Notes: generated by a model not told the origin, from the sequence alone. A stretch of 64,000 nt of DNA from Celeribacter naphthalenivorans (GCF_020524585.1 NZ_JAIVLK010000001.1:248001-312000); one strand, 5' to 3'; counted from the stretch's first letter, positions 19,653-27,002 are shown. Numbers and translations: made by a program.

Positions 19653-19738
19653 CACAGGCCCTGCGCCTTGATCGTCACGTAAAACGTCAGCGCAACCAAC
19701 AGATAATAGGCGAGTTTTGAAAATACGCTGTCGCTCAT
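19652..19738 (-). CDS. 28-aa membrane micro-protein heading the XpaC/TelA operon
   Basis: Short frame encoding 28 residues, MSDSVFSKLAYYLLVALTFY followed by VTIKAQGL. A GAAAGGG ribosome site lies 6-7 bp before the ATG. One hydrophobic helix (about residues 9-22) fits a single-pass membrane peptide. Its stop overlaps the XpaC-like start as TGATG, the same coupling seen between real genes. It could be a leader peptide controlling xpaC-like translation or a small subunit of the membrane complex; nothing in the sequence decides between these. I know of no named family. Confidence 0.6.
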   Translation of the reverse strand: MSDSVFSKLAYYLLVALTFYVTIKAQGL

Positions 19739-19805
19739 GGGCACCCTTTCCAAAGCGGTTCTTATCACAAGATATAGAAAGGAATCGCCCTCGGTGAAAG
19801 GGTGA

Positions 19806-19834
19806 AGGGGAGCGCTTGTCGCGCTTTCCCCCTC
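19806..19834 (-). terminator. Possible terminator after the pseudouridine synthase gene
   Basis: GC-rich imperfect hairpin (inner stem AGCGC/GCGCT plus flanking G/C pairs) just downstream of the stop at 19844. The T-tract on the minus strand is weak, so this is a tentative call. Confidence 0.4.
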
Positions 19835-19843
19835 AGTTTCGAT

Positions 19844-21289
19844 TTAGCGCCCAGATTTCGGCGGTTTGCCGCCTCTGCCGCCGGGTTTGCCCGAAAATCC
19901 ACCGGGTTTGCCGGAGGTGCCGCCACCGTGGGATTTGAACCCGGCCGAGCGCGGTTTGCCGTCACGCCCGCCGCCGTGGGATTTGAAGCCCTGGGATTTG
20001 AAGCTGCCCGGCTTGCCGCCGCGCTCCTCATTCCGATCATCCCGCTTGACGCCCGGTTTGCCACCAAAGGGTCTGTCGCCCGGCTTGCCGTCACGTGGCT
20101 TGCCCTTAAAGCCTTCGCCGCGCGGTTTGAAATCGCCATCGCGCGCACCATCACGATCCCGATTGCCGCCGGGACCACGTTTACCTTGGAAACCCTCGCC
20201 ACGGGGTTTGAAGCCACCGGGTTTCGCGTCCCCGTCCTCGCGGCGCTTGAAGCCCTGGCTGCGCGGTTTGAACCCTTCGTCGCCGTCGCGTTTCCCTTTG
20301 AACGGCGGTTTGCCGCCCCGGTTGCCATCACGCTCGCTGCGGTCCCGGTCCCCGAAGGAAGGCTTCCCACCCGGTTTGCCAAAAGGCTTGCTACCTGATT
20401 TTCCGGCCGGTTTCCCACCCGGTTTTCCAGCCGGTTTCCCACCGCGCGCGTCATCGCGCCCACGCACCTCTTTGCGCGGACCGCCCGGCTTGCCACCACG
20501 CTCGACGGTGCGTTTGACCTTGCCGCCTTCGCCGATCTCAAGGTCCATGCCAAGCTGATCGCGCAGCACGCGGCCGCGCACTTCCTCGACTTGACCCGGC
20601 TGCAAAGTGCCCAAACGGAAGGGACCGTAAGAGAGGCGGATCAGGCGGTTCACGGTCAGGCCGATGTGCTCCATCGCGCGGCGAATTTCGCGGTTCTTGC
20701 CCTCGCGCAGACCGACGGTGAGCCAGGCATTGGCGCCTTGTTGACGGTCAAAGGCCACTTCCATCGGTTGGAAATTCTCGCCATCAATGGTGACGCCCTT
20801 GCGCAGCGGCTCCAACATGGCTTCGGTCGCGGTGCCTTTGACACGCACGCGGTATTTGCGCAGCCAGCCGGTGTCGGGCAATTCGAGTTTGCGCTTCAGC
20901 TCGCCATCGTTGGTCAACAGCAAAAGCCCCTCGGAGTTCAAATCCAAGCGCCCGACAGACATCACCCGCGGCAACTCTTTCGGCAGCTGATCGAACACCG
21001 TGTCGCGGCCCTTTTCGTCCTTGGACGAAGTCACAAGACCCAGAGGTTTGTGATAGAGCCAAAGCCGCGGCGGCTCCGGTTCGCCAACCTCTTTGCCATC
21101 GACGAAAATCTTGTCCTTCGGCAGCACATTGAGCGCAGGCGAGGCGACAACGCGCCCGTTCACCGTGACGCGGCCCTCTTCGATCAAGGCCTCGGCTTCG
21201 CGGCGCGAGGAAATGCCGGCGCGCGACAGCACCTTGGCGATGCGTTCGCCGGGAGGGGTCTTTTTCGGAGTCTTGGACGTATCAGTCAT
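19844..21289 (-). CDS. rluB: RluB/RsuA-family pseudouridine synthase with long Gly/Lys/Arg-rich tail
   Basis: 481 aa. Residues ~15-75 form an S4 RNA-binding domain (RIAKVLSRAGISSRREAEAL, GRVTVNG). Residues ~80-250 form the pseudouridine synthase core with the catalytic Asp in VGRLDLNSEGLLLLTND and the motif LREGKNREIRRAMEHIGL. This is the family converting U2605 (E. coli numbering) of 23S rRNA. The last ~215 residues are a low-complexity, basic, disordered tail of repeats such as GGKPAGKPGGKPAGK, FKPRGEGFKGK and GFKSHGGG. E. coli RluB has a shorter basic tail, so the extension is family-like but unusually long. It probably binds rRNA (inference). Repetitive DNA here creates long antisense ORFs, which I reject. 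Confidence 0.92.
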   Translation of the reverse strand: MTDTSKTPKKTPPGERIAKVLSRAGISSRREAEALIEEGRVTVNGRVVASPALNVLPKDKIFVDGKEVGEPEPPRLWLYHKPLGLVTSSKDEKGRDTVFDQLPKELPRVMSVGRLDLNSEGLLLLTNDGELKRKLELPDTGWLRKYRVRVKGTATEAMLEPLRKGVTIDGENFQPMEVAFDRQQGANAWLTVGLREGKNREIRRAMEHIGLTVNRLIRLSYGPFRLGTLQPGQVEEVRGRVLRDQLGMDLEIGEGGKVKRTVERGGKPGGPRKEVRGRDDARGGKPAGKPGGKPAGKSGSKPFGKPGGKPSFGDRDRSERDGNRGGKPPFKGKRDGDEGFKPRSQGFKRREDGDAKPGGFKPRGEGFQGKRGPGGNRDRDGARDGDFKPRGEGFKGKPRDGKPGDRPFGGKPGVKRDDRNEERGGKPGSFKSQGFKSHGGGRDGKPRSAGFKSHGGGTSGKPGGFSGKPGGRGGKPPKSGR

Positions 21290-21344
21290 GGATCGGGCCT
21301 TTCGTTGGCGCGCTCATACTCCGCGCGGGGCCTTATGGAAAGAG

Positions 21345-21370
21345 AAAAGGCGGCCCACACCGGGGCCGCC
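21345..21370 (-). terminator. Terminator of ompW
   Basis: An 8-bp GC stem (21349-21356 with 21363-21370) is followed on the minus strand by TTTTC. It is located 28 bp beyond the ompW stop. Confidence 0.75.
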
Positions 21371-21397
21371 ACACTCAATTCTGCTGGTTTTTGAGCC

Positions 21398-22018
21398 TTA
21401 GAAGCTCATGACGTAGGAGACGCCAAAGACCCAAGGGTCAATCTCGGCCTTGCCGATTTTGGCGCCGTCGAGTTTCACATCGCTGTCGATGTCGATCCAG
21501 CGCACATCGGTCCGCAAAGCGCCGCGTTCGCTGATCTGGTAATCGAAACCGGCATGAAGCGCGACGCCCCAGGAGTCGGAGAGATCGAGATCGCTGCCTG
21601 CGATGGCGCCTTTGGCGGTTTCATCGAAGAAGGCGGTGTAGTTCACACCGACGCCGAGGAAGGGGGTAAAGGTCGAGCCGGTGTCGAAGTGATATTGCAA
21701 AGAGACGACCGGTGGCAGGTGTTGGGTCGAGCCGATTTCACCCATGCCAGACGCGCGGATATTGTGTTGGAACGGCCAGGCGCCCAGGACTTCGATGCCG
21801 AGGTTGTCTTTGATGAAATACTCAAAGGTGACCGTCGGGCGCAGGTTGTCGCCGACATTGAGATCGGTGGTGCCCAAAATGGTGCCGTTGTCGGAGTTCG
21901 GCATCACGCTGCCGAGACCGAGACCGAGGGTCATCGTGCCAGCCTCTTGCGCGAAGGCAAAGGTCGGCAGGGCGAGGGCGAGGGCCACGGTGGCGGCCAT
22001 TACGGAAGTCTTGTTCAT
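21398..22018 (-). CDS. ompW: OmpW-family outer membrane beta-barrel protein
   Basis: 206-aa OmpW-type 8-strand barrel. It has a Sec signal peptide (VMAATVALALALPTFAFA, cleavage before QEAGT), then GLGLGSVMPNSDNGTIL, PTVTFEYFIKDNLGIEVLG, LPPVVSLQYHF, FTPFLGVGVNYT, GVALHAGFDYQIS and a terminal WVFGVSYVMSF ending in aromatic Phe as outer-membrane proteins do. The open frame extends to 22582, but the ATG at 22018 starts the signal peptide. A perfect FNR-type site lies 76 bp upstream of the start, so anaerobic or microaerobic induction is likely. Confidence 0.93.
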   Translation of the reverse strand: MNKTSVMAATVALALALPTFAFAQEAGTMTLGLGLGSVMPNSDNGTILGTTDLNVGDNLRPTVTFEYFIKDNLGIEVLGAWPFQHNIRASGMGEIGSTQHLPPVVSLQYHFDTGSTFTPFLGVGVNYTAFFDETAKGAIAGSDLDLSDSWGVALHAGFDYQISERGALRTDVRWIDIDSDVKLDGAKIGKAEIDPWVFGVSYVMSF

Positions 22019-22093
22019 CTTGTATGTCCCAAACTGTCTTGAGCGCGGCGTTGCGCGCCTTTGCACAGATGTCAGGGGCAGTGTCTTAAAACT

Positions 22094-22107
22094 TTGATGT
22101 GCATCAA
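22094..22107 (-). promoter_or_regulatory. FNR/FnrL box upstream of ompW
   Basis: TTGATGTGCATCAA is a perfect match to the FNR-family consensus TTGAT-N4-ATCAA. Its centre is about 82 bp upstream of the ompW ATG, compatible with a class II (-41.5) site and a ~40-nt leader. It also lies 104 bp upstream of the divergent tadA start, but ompW is the classical FNR target. Confidence 0.8.
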
Positions 22108-22210
22108 TTTCGGTCCCGCTGCGGCAATCTGTCATGTCCGCGCTCGTCTTGGGCGTGCGGTGGGCGTGCGGCGGGCTTGCGCTCGACAGATTTGCACGGC
22201 AGGAAAGGGC

Positions 22211-22660
22211 ATGTCGTTTCGCTCTTATATGGATGAGGCCTTGAAAGAGGCTCGGCTGGCGGAGGCCCGTGGCGAGGTGCCCGTGGGCGCCGTTGTCGTG
22301 TCGCCCGAGGGCGAGATCGTGGCGCGCGGCGGCAATCGCACGCGGGAGGACAATGATCCGACGGCGCATGCGGAGATTGTTGCGCTCCGGGCGGCCTGTG
22401 CCATTTTGGGTCAGGAGCGGCTTTCGGGGTTTGATCTTTATGTCACCTTGGAACCCTGTCCGATGTGTGCGGCGGCGATTTCCAACGCGCGCATCCGTAG
22501 GCTCTATTATGGCGCCTCCGATCCGAAATCCGGCGGCGTGGCGCATGGCGCGAAAATCTATAGCCATGCGCAGTGCCACCATGCGCCGGAGATCTATGAC
22601 GGCATTGCGGGCGACGAGGCCGAGACGATGCTCAAGGCATTCTTTGCCTCAAAACGCTGA
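22211..22660 (+). CDS. tadA: tRNA-specific adenosine deaminase TadA
   Basis: 149-aa zinc deaminase that makes inosine at position 34 of tRNA-Arg(ACG). Motifs are HAEIVAL (zinc His and catalytic Glu) and EPCPMCAAAI (zinc cysteines), with GASDPKSGGVAHG following as in TadA. The ATG at 22211 has AGGAAAGG upstream; the frame is open to 22061, but that stretch is the divergent promoter region shared with ompW. Confidence 0.96.
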   Translation: MSFRSYMDEALKEARLAEARGEVPVGAVVVSPEGEIVARGGNRTREDNDPTAHAEIVALRAACAILGQERLSGFDLYVTLEPCPMCAAAISNARIRRLYYGASDPKSGGVAHGAKIYSHAQCHHAPEIYDGIAGDEAETMLKAFFASKR

Positions 22661-22760
22661 GCGCGCGATCCCAAAGAAAATCACAAAAAATGCACCCCCC
22701 GCGTAGGGAGCCCCTCTGGCGACCGTATTATGAGTATCGACGCCGCAAAGGAGTAACCAA

Positions 22761-23168
22761 ATGCGCATCGGATACCGCGCCCTGATCGGGGTAACATTTT
22801 GTGCTTTCGGGCTGGCGGCCCCGGCGCTGGCTGCGACGACTGTCATGGCCTATGACACCAACGGCGACAGCGTGCTGACCCGCGCCGAGTTTCAGGGGCT
22901 GCAAATCGACAGCTTCAAGGTGCTCGATGCCAATGGTGATGGCTCCGTCACTCTGGCCGAGATCGACAGCCTCGCCGCCTCCAAGGACGTCAACGTCTCC
23001 GGCAAGCGTGTCATGGTGCGTGACACCGATGGGGACGGGGCGGTGACGCAGGCCGAATATCTCGCCGTCGCTCCCGGGTTCCAGAAGGCGGACGTCAACA
23101 GTGATGGCGTTCTGGCCGGCAAGGAAATCACCCGCGTGGCGAAGTTTCTCGCGCAGGCTGGGTACTAA
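22761..23168 (+). CDS. Secreted EF-hand calcium-binding protein
   Basis: 135 aa. A signal peptide (ALIGVTFCAFGLAAPALA, cut near ALA-ATT) precedes four EF-hand-type loops: DTNGDSVLTRAEF, DANGDGSVTLAEI, DTDGDGAVTQAEY and DVNSDGVLAGKEI. The first three keep the Asp/Asn/Gly/Glu ligand pattern; the last is weaker. Location should be periplasmic or extracellular. The partner is unknown. It lies 100 bp after tadA and ahead of another small secreted protein and an ECF sigma operon, which suggests (without proof) an envelope-response group. Confidence 0.88.
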   Translation: MRIGYRALIGVTFCAFGLAAPALAATTVMAYDTNGDSVLTRAEFQGLQIDSFKVLDANGDGSVTLAEIDSLAASKDVNVSGKRVMVRDTDGDGAVTQAEYLAVAPGFQKADVNSDGVLAGKEITRVAKFLAQAGY

Positions 23169-23285
23169 CCCCCCGCGTCACACGTCTCAAGATCACACTT
23201 GAAAGCCGGATCTTGTTCCCTCGATCACCCCGAGACAGCGGATCAATAGACATGGCCAAATGGCCGAAACCAAAGGAGTTTAACG

Positions 23286-23600
23286 ATGAAAACTGTGACC
23301 AAATCCCTCTGCGCCCTCTCCCTGATCGTGCCGCTCATGGCCGCCACGCCGGGTTTTGCCCGTGGCCTGACCGTGACCACGAACAACGGCGGCGAAGTGT
23401 CGAAAGAACACACCTGCATTCAGGGCAACCAGATCGTGAGCTGTGAATCGGTGACCACCGGCACCACGGCCTCCGGCGAAAGCGTTTCGCGCGGTGTGGT
23501 GCGCACGACCGACGGCAACGGCACCGATGTCACCGCGACGGTGACTGGCCCCGCAGGCGGCTCCGGCTCCCGCGAGCGTGGCCTCAACGTATCCCGCTAA
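23286..23600 (+). CDS. Small secreted Ser/Thr/Gly-rich protein, unknown
   Basis: 104 aa with a clear signal peptide (LCALSLIVPLMAATPGFA, cut before RGLT). The mature ~78 residues are polar, with two cysteines (HTCIQGNQIVSCES) likely forming a disulfide, and Thr/Ser/Gly-rich repeats. No family recognised. The ribosome site AAAGGAG precedes the ATG at 23286. It has its own strong terminator, so it is monocistronic. It sits between the EF-hand gene and the ECF sigma gene. Confidence 0.75.
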   Translation: MKTVTKSLCALSLIVPLMAATPGFARGLTVTTNNGGEVSKEHTCIQGNQIVSCESVTTGTTASGESVSRGVVRTTDGNGTDVTATVTGPAGGSGSRERGLNVSR

Positions 23601-23610
23601 CGCGGGGTCT

Positions 23611-23658
23611 GGCCCGGATCGCCATTTCCATCCCCCCCGTGATCCGGGCCAACATTTT
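23611..23658 (+). terminator. Intrinsic terminator after the small secreted protein
   Basis: A 10-bp perfect stem (23611-23620 with 23641-23650), a 20-nt C-rich loop, and AACATTTT downstream. Confidence 0.7.
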
Positions 23659-23729
23659 AACGCGTAACCTTTGTGTTTCATGGTACCTCTGTTGACATCT
23701 TATCGCCTCTCTCAACCGGAGCCGCAGTT

Positions 23730-24296
23730 ATGACTGCTCATCAGCCTCCCACGCAGGCAGATGCAAAAGCCGTAATGGCAGCGCTGGCCCGGGGCGAGCG
23801 CGCGGCCTTGGCGCGGTTGATTGCGATGTACGGCCCGGGCATCCGGCGCTATGCCGCGCAATCGCTGACGGTGGCCTCGGAGGCGGAAGATGTCGCACAG
23901 GAGGTGTTCTTGCGGGCCTGGCGCCATGCGGAACGCTACGATCCGTCCAAGGGCGCCGTGTCGTCCTGGCTCTACAGGATCGCGGTCAATCTGTGCATTG
24001 ATCACAACAGGCGGGGGGGCTTTCGGCGGTTTGTCGGGATCGACAGCATGCCGGAGCCGGAAGACGATACGCCGGGGGCGGAGGTGGAATACGGCGCGCG
24101 TCAGAGATTGGCGCAGACCCAGGCCGTGATCCGCACATTGCCGACCCGGCAGAAACAGGCGATCCTGCTCAAGGCCGCAGGGGAGCTTTCGGGGGCGGAG
24201 ATCGCGATGGCGCTCGGCACGAGCGAGGGGGCGGTGGAACAATTGCTGGTGCGCGCTCGAGCGACGCTCAGGGCCCGGCTGGAACTGGAGGAGTGA
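23730..24296 (+). CDS. ECF-type RNA polymerase sigma factor
   Basis: 188-aa sigma-70 family protein of ECF size. Region 2 is visible (ALARLIAMYGPGIRRYAAQ, EAEDVAQEVFLRAWRHAERY, WLYRIAVNLCIDHNRR). Region 4 reads LPTRQKQAILLKAAGELSGA followed by EIAMALGTSEGAVEQLLVRA. The ATG at 23730 is chosen because the region before it is non-conserved leader; a longer frame from 23673 exists. Two membrane-protein genes follow within 6 bp and with overlap. The arrangement resembles cnr-type sigma/anti-sigma/sensor operons. Confidence 0.93.
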   Translation: MTAHQPPTQADAKAVMAALARGERAALARLIAMYGPGIRRYAAQSLTVASEAEDVAQEVFLRAWRHAERYDPSKGAVSSWLYRIAVNLCIDHNRRGGFRRFVGIDSMPEPEDDTPGAEVEYGARQRLAQTQAVIRTLPTRQKQAILLKAAGELSGAEIAMALGTSEGAVEQLLVRARATLRARLELEE

Positions 24297-24302
24297 TTCA
24301 CC

Positions 24303-24623
24303 ATGTCGGATCATGACAACACGACGAAGGCGAGTGATGCGGAATTCGACCGCGCGCTCTCTGCACTTTTTGCCCACCCCGAGGATGAGGATGTCGCGGA
24401 ACTGTCCCGCGCGGTCCTGAGCCAGACCGTCACCGTGAACCGAACGCGCCATGAGGTTCAGGGCGATGTGCTCTCCGAACCCTTGCCCTGGGCTTTGGGC
24501 TTTGGCGGGCTGATGGCGATTGGCGTGGCGCTGGGCTATGTCCTCTCGTCCAGTGCGATCGGCGACGGGTTTCTTGCCTGGTTTGCCTTTGGCGATCTCT
24601 TGTCCGTGATGGGGGGCTTCTGA
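24303..24623 (+). CDS. Small membrane protein, candidate anti-sigma factor
   Basis: 106 aa. An acidic cytosolic N-terminus (about 60 residues, FDRALSALFAHPEDEDVAEL) is followed by one or two hydrophobic segments (WALGFGGLMAIGVALGYVL; FLAWFAFGDLLSVMGGF). There is no recognised domain. It starts 6 bp after the sigma gene and its stop overlaps the start of the CnrX-like gene (TGATG). Position and topology suggest the anti-sigma role that CnrY plays in nickel/cobalt systems; sequence similarity to CnrY is not evident. Confidence 0.7.
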   Translation: MSDHDNTTKASDAEFDRALSALFAHPEDEDVAELSRAVLSQTVTVNRTRHEVQGDVLSEPLPWALGFGGLMAIGVALGYVLSSSAIGDGFLAWFAFGDLLSVMGGF

Positions 24624-25033
24624 TGTCTCATGCACACCGACCCCATCGCGTCTCGAAGGGGCGCATCGCCTTAATCGGCGTTCTGGCCGTTTCTCTTTTG
24701 GGCAATGCCGTTGCTTTGGGCGCCGTCTGGCGGTTCCAACAGGTGCGCGTCACCTTGATGGGCGACGAATCCGGACCGCCGCCTGCCTTCCCTGGAGACA
24801 TCCGCCGCGAGTTGCGGGCGCATTTTCAGGACAATCGCGACAGCCTTTCTCCGCAGGTGCGTGCCGTCCTCGCCGCCCGCCGCGACGTGGTCGAAACCGG
24901 CACCGCCACGCCGTTTGACAAGGCCGCGACAGAGGCCGCAATGGAAGAGTTCCGACGCGCGCTGGACGAGGCTGTGCGTGAGGCGCAGGGGCTTGTCCTC
25001 GATGTTCTCGAAGCGCGCGCGTCGGAACAGTAG
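24623..25033 (+). CDS. Periplasmic heavy-metal sensor-like protein (CnrX/Metal_resist type)
   Basis: 136 aa. One N-terminal membrane anchor (IALIGVLAVSLLGNAVALGA) precedes a periplasmic helical hairpin domain (FPGDIRRELRAHFQDNRDSL, RAVLAARRDVVETG, MEEFRRALDEAVREAQGLV) resembling the Metal_resist/CnrX/CpxP-Spy families. In cnr-type systems such a protein senses metal or misfolding and controls the anti-sigma factor. No obvious His/Cys-rich metal site is seen, so the signal may not be a metal. It ends 4 bp before the stop of the convergent MBL hydrolase gene. Confidence 0.8.
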   Translation: MSHAHRPHRVSKGRIALIGVLAVSLLGNAVALGAVWRFQQVRVTLMGDESGPPPAFPGDIRRELRAHFQDNRDSLSPQVRAVLAARRDVVETGTATPFDKAATEAAMEEFRRALDEAVREAQGLVLDVLEARASEQ

Positions 25034-25036
25034 AGC

Positions 25037-25741
25037 TTAGATTTCAATCGGTTTCAGCACCTCGGGCACCTTCACCACGCCGTCTTTCAGCGCATAGACA
25101 AGCTCATCGCAGCTCTGCGCCAGAAGCGGGAAGGTGCCCCAGTGGCACGGGATCACCGTTTTGAAATCAAAGAACTTTTGACACACATAGGCGGCGCGTT
25201 TCATATCCATCGTGTAATGCCCGCCCGCGCACAACAGCCCGATGTCGGGTTGGTGCAGATCGGCAAACCATTCCATATCGGCCATGATATCGGTGTCGCC
25301 GGAAACATAGATCGTGTGGCCCTCGCCAGAGATCATAAAGCCCGCCGGATCGCCCGCATATTGCGGTGCGCCGTCTTTGAAATCAATCGACGACGAGTGC
25401 ACGGCGTTGACCATGGTGACGGTGACCGCATCGTCGCCTTCGCCCAAAGTGATCGTGCCGCCCTTGCCAAATCCCGTGACCTGTGCGCCCTCTTTGCCGA
25501 GGATGATCGACAGCTCATGGATGCAATAGATCATCGCATCCGTGCCTTGCGCGACGGGCAGGGTGGTCGAGGCATGATCGCCATGGCCATGGGTGAGGAA
25601 AATCGCGGTCGCGCCCTCCGTCGCCTCCGCTTCACGGCCCTCGGGAAACGCCGGATTGCCCTCCAGCCACGGGTCGATCAGCAAGACCTGATCTGCAATT
25701 TCGATGCGAAAACCGGAGTGGCCCAGCCATGTGATTTTCAT
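25037..25741 (-). CDS. UPF0173 metal-dependent hydrolase (metallo-beta-lactamase fold)
   Basis: 234-aa MBL-fold protein of the UPF0173 family. Motifs: MKITWLGHSGFRIEI at the start, the zinc motif THGHGDHAS, a Ser-rich VHSSSIDF region, SGDTD with the bridging Asp, and the late His in IPCHWGTFPLL. The physiological substrate of this family is unknown. Family length (~230 aa) matches. It is divergent from the ceramidase-like gene, with a 52-bp gap. Confidence 0.94.
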   Translation of the reverse strand: MKITWLGHSGFRIEIADQVLLIDPWLEGNPAFPEGREAEATEGATAIFLTHGHGDHASTTLPVAQGTDAMIYCIHELSIILGKEGAQVTGFGKGGTITLGEGDDAVTVTMVNAVHSSSIDFKDGAPQYAGDPAGFMISGEGHTIYVSGDTDIMADMEWFADLHQPDIGLLCAGGHYTMDMKRAAYVCQKFFDFKTVIPCHWGTFPLLAQSCDELVYALKDGVVKVPEVLKPIEI

Positions 25742-25793
25742 GAAAAACTCCCTATGTTGTGTGAGTAACCTAACACGGGAATGTCACACGTCC

Positions 25794-26432
25794 ATGTTGA
25801 CCGAGCAAATTGACGCCTATTGCGAACGCACGGATTTCACATTCTGGTCGGAACCGGTCAATGCGCTGACAAATGCGGCGTTTTTGATCGCCGCTTTGGT
25901 GATTTGGCCACGGGCGAAGGCCTATCCAATGTCGCGCGCTTTGGCGGTCGTGCTTTTCGTGATCGGCCTCGGCTCCTTCGCCTTTCACACCACGGCGACG
26001 CGGTGGGGGGCGATGGCGGACAGTTTGCCGATCCTGTTGTTCATCCTGCTCTATATTTTCGCGGCGACACGGGATTTCTTTGGTCTTGAGACATGGAAAC
26101 CCGTCCTCGTGACGCTTCTGTTCTTTCCCTACGCCGCCGCCACCGTACCGCTTTTCTCGAACCTCGGTCTCGGCAGCTCGGCGGCCTATGCGCCCGTGCC
26201 GATGCTCATTTTCATCTACGCGATCCTCCTGCGACACCGCGCCCCTCAAACTGCTCGCGGTTTGGCCATAGGCGCGCTGATCCTCTGCCTCTCCATCGTG
26301 ATGCGCTGGCTCGATGAGCCGATCTGCGCGGGCCTCCCCTTGGGCACGCATTTTCTCTGGCACATCCTTAACGCGCTGATGTTGGGCTGGATGATTGGCA
26401 TCTATGCGACCCACCGAAGGGGGCAGCGCTAG
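25794..26432 (+). CDS. Ceramidase/CREST-like multi-pass membrane protein
   Basis: 212 aa with about six to seven hydrophobic segments. Motifs fit the ceramidase domain (CREST hydrolase superfamily): an N-terminal YCERTDFTFWSEPVNALTN, SFAFHTTATRWGAMADSLP with Ser/His/Asp ligands, and a late His pair in GTHFLWHILNALMLGW. In eukaryotic alkaline ceramidases these residues bind zinc. Roseobacters make ornithine and glutamine lipids, and some make sphingolipid-like lipids, so the substrate here is open (inference). The start at 25794 is the first in-frame ATG of the conserved region; the ribosome site is weak. Confidence 0.85.
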   Translation: MLTEQIDAYCERTDFTFWSEPVNALTNAAFLIAALVIWPRAKAYPMSRALAVVLFVIGLGSFAFHTTATRWGAMADSLPILLFILLYIFAATRDFFGLETWKPVLVTLLFFPYAAATVPLFSNLGLGSSAAYAPVPMLIFIYAILLRHRAPQTARGLAIGALILCLSIVMRWLDEPICAGLPLGTHFLWHILNALMLGWMIGIYATHRRGQR

Positions 26433-26514
26433 GGCTGTGCGCTGCATAAGTGTTGCGAGGCTCCCAGAGACTTGCCATGTTGATGACGATTGAAGTGTAT
26501 TGAGTAGGGTTAAG

Positions 26515-26889
26515 ATGTCTTTAGAAACGCCGCGTTGGTCATGGATGCGCAGACGCCCCTCAATCCTCGAGTTGATCTATGGAATCGTGATCGCGCATTT
26601 GGTTGTGATCGTTGTGGTTTTTGCGCTCTCCGGCGACGGTGGAAGTCACGCCAGCACAGTGAGCGAAGAGGTATCTCTCATTCTGCTTCTCGCCGCGATG
26701 CCGTTTCTCACCCTCGGGCAAAAGGCAGTCACGGCGCTCTCCTTGGCGGGCATGCTGGCCATGGCCCTCGCCACCTATATGGCGTTTCGCCATGTGCCGG
26801 GGCCGATGTTGCGATTTGTCGTTGCTGCGCTCCTCTGTGGGTGGCTTGTCTTCGGGAGGTTCATCACCTCTTACGCGGGAATGTCTTGA
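26515..26889 (+). CDS. Small integral membrane protein, unknown
   Basis: 124 aa with three hydrophobic segments (LIYGIVIAHLVVIVVVFAL; SLILLLAAMPFLTLG to ALSLAGMLAMALATYMAF; MLRFVVAALLCGWLVFG). No family recognised. ATG 26515 is preferred over a TTG at 26500; a GTAGGGTTAAG stretch precedes it. It lies 82 bp after the ceramidase-like gene and 113 bp before gatC, so operon membership is unclear. Confidence 0.65.
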   Translation: MSLETPRWSWMRRRPSILELIYGIVIAHLVVIVVVFALSGDGGSHASTVSEEVSLILLLAAMPFLTLGQKAVTALSLAGMLAMALATYMAFRHVPGPMLRFVVAALLCGWLVFGRFITSYAGMS

Positions 26890-27002
26890 GAAAATCTGCA
26901 AAAGCTTTGCTTATATCTCGTCGTCACGCGTCAAACCCGCCTTGAAGACAGCGTGGTCAGGCGCTAAAGCCTCATGTGACCAAGATTACGGAGCATTGCC
27001 CC

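Noticed and set aside
19802-20558. Proline-rich and Ala-rich plus-strand frames opposite the RluB tail
   Set aside because: They arise from the repeated Gly/Lys codons of the tail (GGX/AAG antisense gives CCX/CTT); no ribosome site or family.
22700-22760. ECF-type promoter upstream of the EF-hand gene (GTAGGG...CGTATT)
   Set aside because: Spacing and elements resemble ECF promoters loosely, but I could not find the same pair before the sigma gene, so I make no call.
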